In this document: positions 1 through 7,827 of the stretch, one piece after another
Layout: every line of letters starts with the position of its first letter
Numbering within the stretch: the stretch's first letter is position 1
Assembly (NCBI GenBank): GCA_019637335.1
Contig: JAHBVV010000014.1
Location: 94,109 to 158,108, forward strand
DNA length: 64,000 nucleotides
Source: Candidatus Hydrogenedentota bacterium
GTDB lineage: Bacteria; Hydrogenedentota; Hydrogenedentia; Hydrogenedentales; JAEUWI01
Reading direction: 5' to 3'
Notes under the pieces: generated by a model
Seen by the model: the letters and a program-made list of their open reading frames with translations, nothing else
The model's database searches: none
What the model was told of the DNA's origin: nothing
Made by a program: the position numbers and the translations under genes

Positions 1-2
1 GA

Positions 3-407
3 GACCGCTACAGCAATTTTGTGCTGCGATTGGACTACAAGATCACGGAGGGCGGCAACAGCGGCGTTTTCCTGCGGGCTCCGCGTGACGCGCGGCAATC
101 GAAGATTGGCATGGAGTTTCAGATTCATGGCGACGCGGGGGTTGAGGTGAGCGATGACATGACCGGGGCAATCTACAAGGTGGTGGCTCCGCGGGTGAAT
201 GCGAGTAATCCGCCGATGGAATGGAACAGCCTGGAGATCCAGCTGGATGGAAGCTGGATCCGCGCGACGCTGAACGGCCAGGTGATCCACGATTTTGACA
301 TGGACACGGTGGAAGAGTTGCGTTACCGCCTGAGGGAGGGTTTTATCGGCCTTCAGGATCACGATCACTACGTGGCGTTTCGCAACGTGCGCTTGAAGAA
401 GCTTTAA
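3..407 (+). CDS. DUF1080 / 3-keto-disaccharide hydrolase-like protein, 3' part
   Basis: The reading frame is open to the left window edge, so only the C-terminal part of the protein is visible. The segment around residues GGNSGVFLRAP, followed by a stretch like EFQIHGD and a closing FIGLQDHDHYVAFRNVRLKKL-type strand, is the jelly-roll half of the DUF1080 family. Known members are secreted concanavalin-like proteins that bind or cleave carbohydrate, some acting on 3-keto-disaccharides. It lies 34 bases upstream of a Tat-exported sugar isomerase on the same strand, which suggests a shared sugar-related transcript. An internal GTG at 21 is not a believable start because the family fold begins further upstream. 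Confidence 0.8.
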   Translation, partial: DRYSNFVLRLDYKITEGGNSGVFLRAPRDARQSKIGMEFQIHGDAGVEVSDDMTGAIYKVVAPRVNASNPPMEWNSLEIQLDGSWIRATLNGQVIHDFDMDTVEELRYRLREGFIGLQDHDHYVAFRNVRLKKL

Positions 408-441
408 TCCGGCGCTGCCGGCACAACGGAGAATACGAGAC

Positions 442-1260
442 ATGGCAAGTACACGACGTCAATTCCTGGGTCAGGCGACGGCCTTTTCGGCGGCCGCGCT
501 GGCGGGCAACGCACTGGCGGCGCCGGGACCGGCCTTCCTGCTGGGATCGCAGAGCTACAGTTTCCGGAAGTTCGACACGATCGGGGTCATCAGCGAGGTG
601 AAGAAGCTCGGGCTGAGCGCGATCGAGTTCTGCGGGGTGCATTTCCCGTGCGATCCGGCGCACGCGGGCCTGGCTGAGGTGAAACAGCTCATCGCGGACG
701 CGGGCATTGTTGTGCCGTGTTACGGCGTGGAGAGCTTCACGGCGGACGAGGCGGCGAACCGCGCGAAGTTTGAGTTCGCGAAGGCGATGGGCATTGGCAT
801 TCTCACGGCGGACCCGCTGCCGGAGTCCTTCGACAGCCTGGACAAGCTGACGGAGGAATATAAGATCAAGATTGCGATTCACAACCATGGCCCGAACGAC
901 ATGCGCTATGGGAAGGTGCAGATGGTGCTGGACGCGATCCAGGATCACAGCCCGATGATCGGGGCGTGCGTGGACACGGGCCACAGTATCCGTTCGGGCG
1001 AGAAGCCGCACGAGGTGCTGGCGGCGCTGGGCGATCGCGTGATCTCGCTGCACCTGAAGGATTGGACGCACGGCGGCGAGGAACAGATCCTGGGCGATGG
1101 CGACATGGACCTTACGGCGGTGGCGAAGGTGCTGAAGGACATCAACTTCGGCGGGCCGCTGATGATCGAATATGAGAACAGCCCGGAGAATCCGGGGCCG
1201 GATATGGCGGTGGGTATGGTGAACTGGCAGAAGGCGGTGGACGCGGTGTGGACGGCGTAG
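442..1260 (+). CDS. Tat-exported sugar phosphate isomerase/epimerase (xylose isomerase-like TIM barrel)
   Basis: A 272-residue protein begins with a twin-arginine signal (TRRQFLGQ, then an alanine-rich segment to about residue 27). The remainder matches the AP-endonuclease-2/xylose-isomerase-like barrel: IEFCGVHF near the start, IAIHNHGP and GACVDTGHS in the middle, and SLHLKDW and IEYENSP near the end, which supply the usual His/Glu/Asp metal ligands. Members isomerise or epimerise sugars or inositols; the substrate cannot be read here. The start is supported by GGAGA about 8 bases upstream. A strong terminator follows at 1290-1327, so the gene probably ends the transcript that includes the DUF1080 gene. 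Confidence 0.88.
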   Translation: MASTRRQFLGQATAFSAAALAGNALAAPGPAFLLGSQSYSFRKFDTIGVISEVKKLGLSAIEFCGVHFPCDPAHAGLAEVKQLIADAGIVVPCYGVESFTADEAANRAKFEFAKAMGIGILTADPLPESFDSLDKLTEEYKIKIAIHNHGPNDMRYGKVQMVLDAIQDHSPMIGACVDTGHSIRSGEKPHEVLAALGDRVISLHLKDWTHGGEEQILGDGDMDLTAVAKVLKDINFGGPLMIEYENSPENPGPDMAVGMVNWQKAVDAVWTA

Positions 1261-1289
1261 TTTTCGCTGATTGAATGCGGACGAATCTG

Positions 1290-1327
1290 ATCGCGCGCCC
1301 GGGAATGGCCGGGCGCGCGATTTTTTT
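1290..1327 (+). terminator. Strong intrinsic terminator
   Basis: A perfect 13-base-pair stem (1290-1302 with 1309-1321) closes a six-base loop and runs straight into seven T residues. It lies 30 bases after the isomerase stop codon and separates it from the repeat field that follows. Confidence 0.92.
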
Positions 1328-1382
1328 GTTTTGAAGGGGTTTGGCGATGGGGGTGGCGGGTATGTATGGATCCCTGGCGCGC

Positions 1383-2060
1383 CATTGGCGCGAACACAGG
1401 CGGGACGCCCGCCTCCGGCGCGTCATGGACCTGCGCCACTTTCTTTTCGAGGTGGTTTTGGTGGGGGCAGGGGAATTTTTTGGAGGCGGGCTCACTTTGC
1501 CGCGGACACGAATGTCCGCGATCCTTTTGCGCCTTTGGCGCGATGGACAGCCGGGACGGCTATCCTACATTTGCGCCTTGCGGCGCTGAACACAGCCGGG
1601 ACGGCTGTGCCACTTTCTTTTCGAGGTGGTTTTGGTGGGGGCAGGGGAATTTTTTGGAGGCGGGCTCACTTTGCCGCGGAATGTCCGCGATCCTTTGCGA
1701 CTTCGGCGCCTGGACAGCCGGGACGGCTATTCCGCCTGCGGCGGACTTTCAGCCTGCTTTTTGCAGGCACGGCTCGAATACGGCGCTGCGTGCCCGTTGG
1801 TGGCCGACGTGGGCTTTGCCGCGGACAGGAATGTCCGCGATCCTTTGCGCCTTTGGCGCTTCGCAGACAGGAATGTCTGCGTCCCTCGCGCGGTGGACAG
1901 CCGGGACGGCTATCCTACATTCATCGAGGTTGTTTTGGCTGGCTACGAATGGAGAGCCCGGGTTCGTGGCGTGTGTTGGGTCAGGCAGGGATGCCTAATC
2001 CGCCTGCGGCGGACTTTCAGCCTCCGCTGGCGCCGCTTGTTTGCGGTGTCACTGGCAGGG
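1383..2060 (+). repeat. Intergenic hairpin mosaic, field 1
   Basis: The gap 1261-2325 holds no believable gene; the long overlapping frames here are translations of repeats. Two identical 72-base blocks lie at 1435-1506 and 1609-1680. Hairpin modules include CACAGCCG/GGA/CGGCTGTG near 1590, AGCCG/GGA/CGGCT inside ggacag units at 1545, 1712 and 1895, GCGGACA/CGAA/TGTCCGC near 1502, GCGGACA/GGAA/TGTCCGC at 1820-1839, CGCAGACA/GGAA/TGTCTGCG at 1862-1881, AGGCA/GGGA/TGCCT at 1983-1996, and TCCGCC/TGC/GGCGGA copies. The AGGCA module recurs with its downstream partner at 2245-2258. The second 72-base block is followed by a hairpin that has lost half its loop. Confidence 0.9.
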
Positions 2061-2325
2061 TTGGGAGTGCGTGACAACGGGCACACGTAGGCGCGGGGGC
2101 GCCATCGCGTGGCATGGGTTGGGGGCCGTCGGATAATTGAGATGGCGTTGCCGCTTGCTGGAATGCCCGCGATCCCGTGCTGGCGGTTTCGGGGTATTAT
2201 GGCAGGGGTGTGGGTTGTCTGAAATCTCGGGTTGGCGCAATGGCAGGCAGGGATGCCTAATCCGCCTGCGGCGGACTTTGGCAGGGCGAAATGTTACTAT
2301 CCCGGAAACGTGGAGGTTGAACGAT

Positions 2326-3294
2326 ATGAAGACCCTGATGATTGTTTCGGCGGTTTGGTCGGTGTTTGGGGCGGAACCGGCGGATGGCGTGCGGGGGGTG
2401 AATTATGAGCGGTACGAAACGCCCCGGATTACGGCGGTGATTGGCGATAACAGCGCGCTGGGGGAGCACCGGAGCCGTTATAACGGGGTGTATTCCCTGA
2501 CGACCCCGGCACTGGCGGAGTCGCCGTTTGTTCCGTTTTACGCGGGGCTGAATCTGGAGCATTATTTCGACATGCGGCCGGATATCAACCGGGACAACAA
2601 CGTATTTTTCGAGCCGCGCATTGCGCCGATGTCGTTTACGGCGCTGGGGGAGGATAGTTGCGCGCTGCACCAGCCGGAGACGCCGTACTGGCGGGTGGAG
2701 AGCAAGACGGTCTTCACGGTGACGCCGGAGGGGTATATTGACCTGGATTTCAGGTGCACACCGCACGCGGACCACTGGGTGGGCGATTTTCTGGGCGTAT
2801 TCTGGGCGTCGTACATCAACGCGCCGGAAGACAAGAGCATCTATTTCCTGGAGGCGGGATCCACGCCGGAAGCGCCGCGGTGGGTGCAGTATTGCACGCA
2901 GCGGCACGGCCTGCACAGCACGGTGCGCGGGGCGGACGATGACCTCCCGATGGAAGGGCCGGAATCCACTACGAATTTGTTTGTGAGCCTGTCGCCTTTG
3001 CGCTACGCCCTGCCCTTTTACTATGGCCGTTTCCGCGACCATGTGCTGATCTTCCTGTATGAAGCGGGTGACGGCGGGGTTATCCGATTTTCACACTCGC
3101 CATCCGGCGGCGGGAATACTCCGGACGGTACGGACACGAACCCGGCGTGGGACGTGCAGCTGATTGTGCCGCAGCCGGAGGTTGGGCGGTGGTACGGGAT
3201 GAAGGCGCGTTTGATTGTGAAGCCGTGGGAAGGTCGGGAGGATGTCCTGGCGCACGTGAAGGCCTATTACGGCGGAGCGGGCGCGGGCGAATAG
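2326..3294 (+). CDS. Secreted protein of unknown function
   Basis: This is a 322-residue protein with a short N-terminal hydrophobic segment (MKTLMIVSAVWSVFGA) that looks like a signal peptide. The start at 2326 is chosen because GGAGG lies 9 bases upstream; the frame stays open further upstream only through repeat DNA. The body is rich in aromatic residues and beta-strand patterns, with segments such as HYFDMRPDINRDN and FLGVFWASYINAPED, which suggests a soluble all-beta carbohydrate-related fold. I do not recognise a named family. It converges on the beta-propeller gene at 3341. Confidence 0.75.
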   Translation: MKTLMIVSAVWSVFGAEPADGVRGVNYERYETPRITAVIGDNSALGEHRSRYNGVYSLTTPALAESPFVPFYAGLNLEHYFDMRPDINRDNNVFFEPRIAPMSFTALGEDSCALHQPETPYWRVESKTVFTVTPEGYIDLDFRCTPHADHWVGDFLGVFWASYINAPEDKSIYFLEAGSTPEAPRWVQYCTQRHGLHSTVRGADDDLPMEGPESTTNLFVSLSPLRYALPFYYGRFRDHVLIFLYEAGDGGVIRFSHSPSGGGNTPDGTDTNPAWDVQLIVPQPEVGRWYGMKARLIVKPWEGREDVLAHVKAYYGGAGAGE

Positions 3295-3340
3295 CGAAGG
3301 CAACAGCGGGCGCGGGCGCGATCGCCTTTGCGGCATTTTG

Positions 3341-4300
3341 TCAGCGGAAGAAATACTCCAGCAGTTCCCTCGGCGCGCCCATGAACTCGGCGCGCTGAAG
3401 ATCCCCGCAGAACTGCTGGTCTCCGCCGGTGTAGTACACGTAGGTCCGGTCGCGGAAGTAACAGAGCTCCGCGTCGGACGCGTTCGATTCGCGGATGTCG
3501 TCCGGGCGCAGGGGATGCACCTTATTTTCCGGCTGGAAGGTCACGAAGGGACGGCCCTCCGGCGCGTCGTCCCATTGGACGAGGTCCGTGGAGCGGGTGA
3601 TGCGCGTCTCGTAGCGGTTTTCTCCCAGGCTTTGCAGGTAGAGCGTGTAGTAGTAGCCGCCTTCGTGGTAGAGGGCGGGCCCGCCGACGTACTTGTCCAC
3701 GCCATAGTAGGCGTCGGGAACCTGCTCCCACTTCACCAGGTCGTCCGACGTGAAATACTTGAAGGTGAATGCGGGCCAGCGCGGGTCGTTGGTTTCGACG
3801 AGCATCACGAATTTTTCCGGCCCGCGGCACACGGCGACGTTGAAAAATTTCTCGTCCTCGTTTGCGCGGAGCACCACCCGGGGTTCGGTCCAGTTCTTGA
3901 GATCGGTTGATTGCGTCAAACTGATTTCGCGCACCTCCCATTTCTTCTCCGTACCCCAGTTGCTGCCGAAGACGTACACCCGATCCTCCCACACGAAGGT
4001 GAAAGCGAGCCCGTGTCCGATCAATGGCGTGGATACAATTCGGTCGGCCGCCACGTCTCGGATGCGCACTTCGTCCTGTTCGAAAAGCTGCTGGTGTTTT
4101 TCGAAGCCGTATTCCCACTGTTTCTGCCAGCTTTCCATCAGGTAGAACTTGTCCTGAAACACGAAGGGCGTCACTTCGACGAGGGGGGACTCGAGTTTGG
4201 CCCGGTTGACGAGGGGATGTTTCCAGGCCGGCGGATCGGCGGATTCCGCGGGGGCCGACAGTGCGGCTCCCAGGGCGAGCAGGTTTGCGGCGAAATACAT
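3341..4300 (-). CDS. Secreted five-bladed beta-propeller protein (GH43/GH32-like fold)
   Basis: A 319-residue protein starts at 4300, where GGAG precedes the ATG by about 10 bases. Residues 1-20 form a signal peptide ending near APAESA. The rest shows repeating propeller signatures: TPFVFQDKFYLME, SQSTDLKNW-like and STDLVQWDD segments, and EDRVYVFGS strands. The STDLxxW motif is characteristic of glycoside-hydrolase family 43/32-type propellers. Catalytic acids cannot be assigned with confidence, so it may be a hydrolase or only a sugar-binding relative. It is separated by 26 bases from the DUF1569 gene upstream and may share its transcript. Confidence 0.75.
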   Translation of the reverse strand: MYFAANLLALGAALSAPAESADPPAWKHPLVNRAKLESPLVEVTPFVFQDKFYLMESWQKQWEYGFEKHQQLFEQDEVRIRDVAADRIVSTPLIGHGLAFTFVWEDRVYVFGSNWGTEKKWEVREISLTQSTDLKNWTEPRVVLRANEDEKFFNVAVCRGPEKFVMLVETNDPRWPAFTFKYFTSDDLVKWEQVPDAYYGVDKYVGGPALYHEGGYYYTLYLQSLGENRYETRITRSTDLVQWDDAPEGRPFVTFQPENKVHPLRPDDIRESNASDAELCYFRDRTYVYYTGGDQQFCGDLQRAEFMGAPRELLEYFFR

Positions 4301-4326
4301 GGGTAGTCTCCAATCGGGTTGGTAAG

Positions 4327-4785
4327 TTAGACGCCGAACTGGCGGAGGTGGTGATCCAGGTGCACGCCGTGGACGCGCGCCCATTTCCGGAGCGGGATAT
4401 GGCCGAGTAGGGGGCTGTAGCCGGTTGCGCCGGGCCGCTCCTCCAGGGCCGCGACGAAGCGGCGCAGCGCCGCGAGGCAGGCTTCGCGCTCGGCGTCGAG
4501 GCCGCCCTCGGGCTCCGGAAAGAGGCCGGGCGGCGCCTTGATCCGCCCGCGGGGCCAGTTTGTGAACCACTCGAAGAAGAGGTACCACAGGAGGAATCCC
4601 GGCGCTGGGACAAAGACCTTTTCCGCCGGGCGGTCGCCGAGCGAGACTTCGAACATGTGGCGCAGGTGGCGAAGCATGCGTTCCGGAGACAGCGTTCCCC
4701 ACTGGCGTTGGGAACCGTCTTGAATGCGCCCGATCCTTGCGACAAACTCGGGCGCGGTTTCCGGATTGAGGTCGATTCTTGCCAT
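4327..4785 (-). CDS. DUF1569 family protein (DinB-like four-helix fold)
   Basis: The protein has 152 residues, close to the usual size of the DUF1569 family. The motif LSPERMLRHLRHMFEVSLG and the C-terminal HGVHLDHHLRQFGV are diagnostic; the paired histidines match those that bind metal in the DinB superfamily. Family members are cytosolic and their reaction is not established. GAGT lies shortly before the ATG. A sigma-70-like promoter inside the end of the upstream lipoprotein gene would start its transcript at the base of a long hairpin. Confidence 0.82.
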   Translation of the reverse strand: MARIDLNPETAPEFVARIGRIQDGSQRQWGTLSPERMLRHLRHMFEVSLGDRPAEKVFVPAPGFLLWYLFFEWFTNWPRGRIKAPPGLFPEPEGGLDAEREACLAALRRFVAALEERPGATGYSPLLGHIPLRKWARVHGVHLDHHLRQFGV

Positions 4786-4804
4786 GTAGCACTCCCGGTT
4801 GCTT

Positions 4805-4852
4805 GTAAAGCGCGCGAGGCGGCGTCGCCGGGCGACACCGCCTCGCGTTTAC
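4805..4852 (-). other. Leader hairpin in front of the DUF1569 gene
   Basis: A long stem-loop pairs GTAAA plus CGCGAGGCGG with their complement across a three-base bulge, with an inner GTCGC/CGG/GCGAC helix. No T-tract follows, so it is a poor terminator. The predicted transcription start coincides with its outer base, so it would form the 5' end of the mRNA. Confidence 0.6.
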
Positions 4853-4858
4853 ACCGGA

Positions 4859-4887
4859 AGTATAGGCTACACGCCCGTCCCGCTCAA
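4859..4887 (-). promoter_or_regulatory. Sigma-70-type promoter for the DUF1569 gene
   Basis: Read on the minus strand, TTGAGC (4887-4882), a 17-base spacer and TATACT (4864-4859) form a good promoter. It overlaps the last codons and stop of the upstream lipoprotein gene. The predicted start is about 4852. Confidence 0.55.
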
Positions 4888-6450
4888 CGGAACCTGCACG
4901 GTTGGCGTGTCGGGGTCGTTTGTGTCGACTTCGAGCACCGCCGATTTTAATCCGGTGCTGGACGGATTGAAGACGATTGCAATGGTCCGTCTCCTTCCCG
5001 GAAGCACGGTGGATTGGCCCGTGTCGAGCACGATCCGGAATTGGGTCGCATCGGTTCCGGCGATCCGCCTTCCGCTCACCAACAGATTGGCATCGCCCAC
5101 ATTCGTGATATTGATTGCGATGGTGCTCGTGTCGCCGCCACTGACAGGCCATTCTCCGAAGTCGGCGGATTCCGGGCTGACCATGACATCGGGTGCGGGC
5201 TCTACCGGGTTTTCGCCCTCGCCCTCGCCTTCACCCTCGCCTTCACCCTCGCCCTCACCCTCGCCCTCGCCTTCGCCCTCTCCTTCGCCTTCGCCCTCAC
5301 CTTCACCTTCGCCTTCGCCTTCACCTTCACCTTCGCCTTCACCCTCTCCCCCACCTTCGCCCTCGCCTTCACCTTCACCTTCACCTTCACCTTCACCTTC
5401 GCCCTCACCTTCGCCTTCGCCTTCGCCTTCGCCTTCACCCTCGCCCTCGCCCTCGCCTTCACCTTCACCTTCACCCTCGCCCTCGCCCTCGCCCTCGCCT
5501 TCGCCACCCGCATCCTCGCATTCGCCCAGCGTATCGCCGTGGGCGAGGTGCGCCGCCAGGGCCGCCGGCGCGATCTCGATGACATGCCGCTGTCCACTGG
5601 ACCCGAGCGGCCCGTGGCACACGCGCACCTTTTCGCCCCGGCCCCGTTTCTCCAGCGCGATCGTCGGGCCGTCAACGAGGAAACGGATACTTTCCGCCAC
5701 GAGAACGCCGGCCGTGTCCCGAGTGCCCGATACAACGACGCGCGCGCCGGGGCGCAGGTCGCTCAACGCGCCGGTGGGGAGGACTCGCGTATTCGGCCCG
5801 CAGGCCACCAGCACCACGCCACCTCCGGTTTCGAGGACCAGCGCCCCGGGGCCGGGGCGAAAGGCCTGAACCAGACCCGACGCCGCGGCCACGCCCGACG
5901 CGAGGCGGTCCGCCAGCGCGAATTGGGGATCGAGCGCGAGCGAGTCGCCCGAGTGGACCACTCCGAGGTCCACCAGGAGCAATGGCAGGTAGAGCTCATC
6001 CTGCGCCTCTACCTCGAACTGCACCGGGACGAAACGAATTCCACCGTCCGTTATATGGGCGGGGAGCACCTCTCCCCCGCTCCCCGTCACGGCGGCATCG
6101 GAAAAGATGAGCTCCATGCCGGTGTAGTACCCGGCGTCCAGCGCGCGCGAGCCCAACAGCTGGGCGACCGATTCGAGCGCCAGCAGGTCGGCGATTTGCG
6201 GGCCTGCGAACAGCGGGACCTGGACGAGATCTCCGTAGGAAGTTTCGCGGTAGAGGTAGACCGCTTCCAGCGTGACCCACGCCCCGGCCAGCGAATCAAC
6301 GGACGCAATGGTCGCCTCCAGGGTGGCCGTGGCTTCTCCCGCGTTCCCCTCCTTCGCCACATTCGGGCAGCCCGCGAGCAACGCCATTGCGGCCAGCGCC
6401 GCCGCGCCCCATTGCAACCCCTTTGTAAGCCGCCAATGAATCGTTTTCAT
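4867..6450 (-). CDS. Outer-surface lipoprotein with (Gly-Glu)n linker and C-terminal Ig-like anchor-D domain
   Basis: A 527-residue protein starts at 6450, with GGAGA upstream. Residues 1-27 form a lipoprotein signal (LLAGC). Residues about 35-180 resemble the DUF4382 fold. A DUF5666-like beta segment follows (VLETGGGVVLVACGPNTRVL). A short cysteine motif around VCHGPLGSSGQRHVIEI and AHLAHGDTLGEC resembles repeat modules of secreted proteins. Residues about 316-412 are almost pure Gly-Glu dipeptides. The last roughly 110 residues are a choice-of-anchor-D/ASH-type Ig-like domain (SADFGEWPVSG, ITNVGDANLLVSG, LSGTG). The role is probably surface binding or structure. Confidence 0.85.
   Translation of the reverse strand: MKTIHWRLTKGLQWGAAALAAMALLAGCPNVAKEGNAGEATATLEATIASVDSLAGAWVTLEAVYLYRETSYGDLVQVPLFAGPQIADLLALESVAQLLGSRALDAGYYTGMELIFSDAAVTGSGGEVLPAHITDGGIRFVPVQFEVEAQDELYLPLLLVDLGVVHSGDSLALDPQFALADRLASGVAAASGLVQAFRPGPGALVLETGGGVVLVACGPNTRVLPTGALSDLRPGARVVVSGTRDTAGVLVAESIRFLVDGPTIALEKRGRGEKVRVCHGPLGSSGQRHVIEIAPAALAAHLAHGDTLGECEDAGGEGEGEGEGEGEGEGEGEGEGEGEGEGEGEGEGEGEGEGEGEGEGEGEGEGGGEGEGEGEGEGEGEGEGEGEGEGEGEGEGEGEGEGEGEGEGEGEGENPVEPAPDVMVSPESADFGEWPVSGGDTSTIAINITNVGDANLLVSGRRIAGTDATQFRIVLDTGQSTVLPGRRRTIAIVFNPSSTGLKSAVLEVDTNDPDTPTVQVPLSGTGV
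5212..5505 (-). repeat. In-frame hexanucleotide repeat encoding Gly-Glu
   Basis: About 290 bases of six-base units (GGCGAG and GGTGAA synonyms on the minus strand) encode a Gly-Glu linker with one Gly-Gly-Gly interruption. Synonymous drift between units shows it is maintained at protein level and is not a recent pure expansion. Confidence 0.95.
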
Positions 6451-6689
6451 ACGACGTCTCCTCTCTACCCTGCCCCTTGCCGGGGCTCTGGCCGCTCCCG
6501 CCGTGAATCCAGCCGTTGCGGTGTCTTCGCACAGAGAACATTGATAGATTGTTGACGCCAACGGGAATCGTACCACAATTTTTTCAAATGTGCTTTTCCG
6601 GGCGGGGTGAACGGGTGTTGACGCGATACGCGTAACGGATGAAGGTGGTCGCCGGGGAAGCTTGTAAGTTCCCTGTCTCGTTGGGTCAG

Positions 6690-7045
6690 GGATTTCCGCG
6701 ATCCTTTGCGCCTTCGGCGCCTGGACAGCCGGGACGGCTATCCTACATTTGCGCCTTGCGGCGCTGAACACAGCCGAGACGCCCGCCTCCGGCGCGTCAT
6801 GGAGCTGTGCCACTTTCCCTTCGGGGTGGTTTTTGGTGGGGTGAGGGGAACCTTTTGGAGGTGGGCTCACTTTGCCGCGGACACGAATGTCCGCGATCCT
6901 TTGCGCCTTCGGCGCCTGGACAGCCGGGACGGCTATCCTACATTTGCGCCGTTGGCGCGGTGGACAGCCGGGACGGCTATCCTACTTTTGCGCCTTCGGC
7001 GCCTGGACAGCCGGGACGGCTATCCTACTTTTCGCAGCAATGTCC
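6690..7045 (+). repeat. Intergenic hairpin mosaic, field 2
   Basis: The gap between the lipoprotein start (6450) and the pilin (7381) holds this array. A diverged copy of the 72-base block of field 1 lies at 6809-6882, followed by GCGGACA/CGAA/TGTCCGC. Four ggacag hairpin units with AGCCG/GGA/CGGCT stems start at 6723, 6918, 6962 and 7005, alternating with GCGCC/TTC/GGCGC or related hairpins; the last three have a period of about 44 bases. Frames across it are spurious. I see nothing assignable in 6451-6690 or 7046-7310. Confidence 0.9.
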
Positions 7046-7315
7046 GCGAACTTTCGACTCATGCTCGCCTTGGCCGAGACACGCGTTAATACTGGTGGGT
7101 GCTTCGTTCCGCTGAAGTATTTTCTCAGATGCTTGGACTTTGATTGCACGGGGCGGATGCGGGGATGATGCGGTGTGTGCTTTCGGAGCTGGGCTTTGGG
7201 GCGCGGATTGACACTTTTGTACATGCGGGACGTTTTTTGTCGCTCGGGGCGTTGGCGCCGGAAATCGGGCGATCGTTGGCGCGTGTGAATTCAGGGGTTT
7301 AGGGAGGAATGCTGG

Positions 7316-7332
7316 TTGGCACGACTCTTGTA
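7316..7332 (+). promoter_or_regulatory. Sigma-54 (RpoN) type promoter for the pilin gene
   Basis: The sequence TTGGCACGACTCTTGTA fits the -24/-12 consensus (TGGCACG, four bases, TTGC) with one mismatch, T for C in the -12 element. It predicts a start near 7343, leaving a 38-base leader before the pilin ATG. Confidence 0.75.
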
Positions 7333-7380
7333 TATCGAGTTCTGTGTGCGATTGTGAAGGAATTGATAAGGAGTGAGGCC

Positions 7381-7818
7381 ATGAAAAAAAATCAGGGGTT
7401 TACGTTAATCGAGTTGCTGATCGTGGTGGAGATTATTGCGATTGTCGCGGCGATCGCGTTCCCGAATTATATCCGGACGCGCATTCAGACGAATGAGGCG
7501 GCGGCGGTCGCGAGTCTGCGGGTCATATTGGACGCGCAGAACAACTACAACACGCAGAATTACGTGTACGCGGAGAGTTTTGCGCAGCTGACGAGCGCGA
7601 ATCCGCCCTACCTGACCGGTGGCGACTGGAACGCGCCGCGCAATGGCTATCGCTACCGCGTAGCGGGCGAGGTGACCAATTTCGTGGCGCACGCCGAGCC
7701 GGTCGAATACAACGTGACGGGCTGGCACGGGTTTCGGATCGACGCGAGCGGGGCGGTGCGGTACGCGGTCGGCGAGGAGGCGGGGCCGGACAGCCCGGTG
7801 TTGCAGGGATCGAATTAG
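7381..7818 (+). CDS. Type IV pilin / type II secretion pseudopilin-like prepilin
   Basis: A 145-residue prepilin starts at 7381, with AGGAG about 8 bases upstream. The leader MKKNQG is followed by the prepilin peptidase site (G before FTLIELL), with the invariant Glu5 of the mature chain. The hydrophobic helix reads LIVVEIIAIVAAIAFPNY; the extra glutamate in it is unusual, since A or V is normal there. The short globular part has no visible cysteine pair. It stands alone without assembly genes, so it may be a minor or major pilin served by a machine elsewhere. The sigma-54-type promoter fits the known RpoN control of pilin genes in other bacteria. Confidence 0.9.
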   Translation: MKKNQGFTLIELLIVVEIIAIVAAIAFPNYIRTRIQTNEAAAVASLRVILDAQNNYNTQNYVYAESFAQLTSANPPYLTGGDWNAPRNGYRYRVAGEVTNFVAHAEPVEYNVTGWHGFRIDASGAVRYAVGEEAGPDSPVLQGSN

Positions 7819-7827
7819 GGGTGCGCG

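Noticed and set aside
1271..2090. Several overlapping long reading frames in the first repeat field
   Set aside because: Their translations are repeats of the DSRDGYPTF or GTAIPP type produced by the hairpin units in different frames, with no Shine-Dalgarno site and no family match.
5014..6555. A long plus-strand frame opposite the lipoprotein gene
   Set aside because: It is the mirror of the (Gly-Glu)n repeat and its coding neighbour; the minus-strand frame has the signal peptide, domains and ribosome site.
6706..7168. Reading frames of about 100 residues before the pilin gene
   Set aside because: They translate the same hairpin modules as field 1 and have no independent support.
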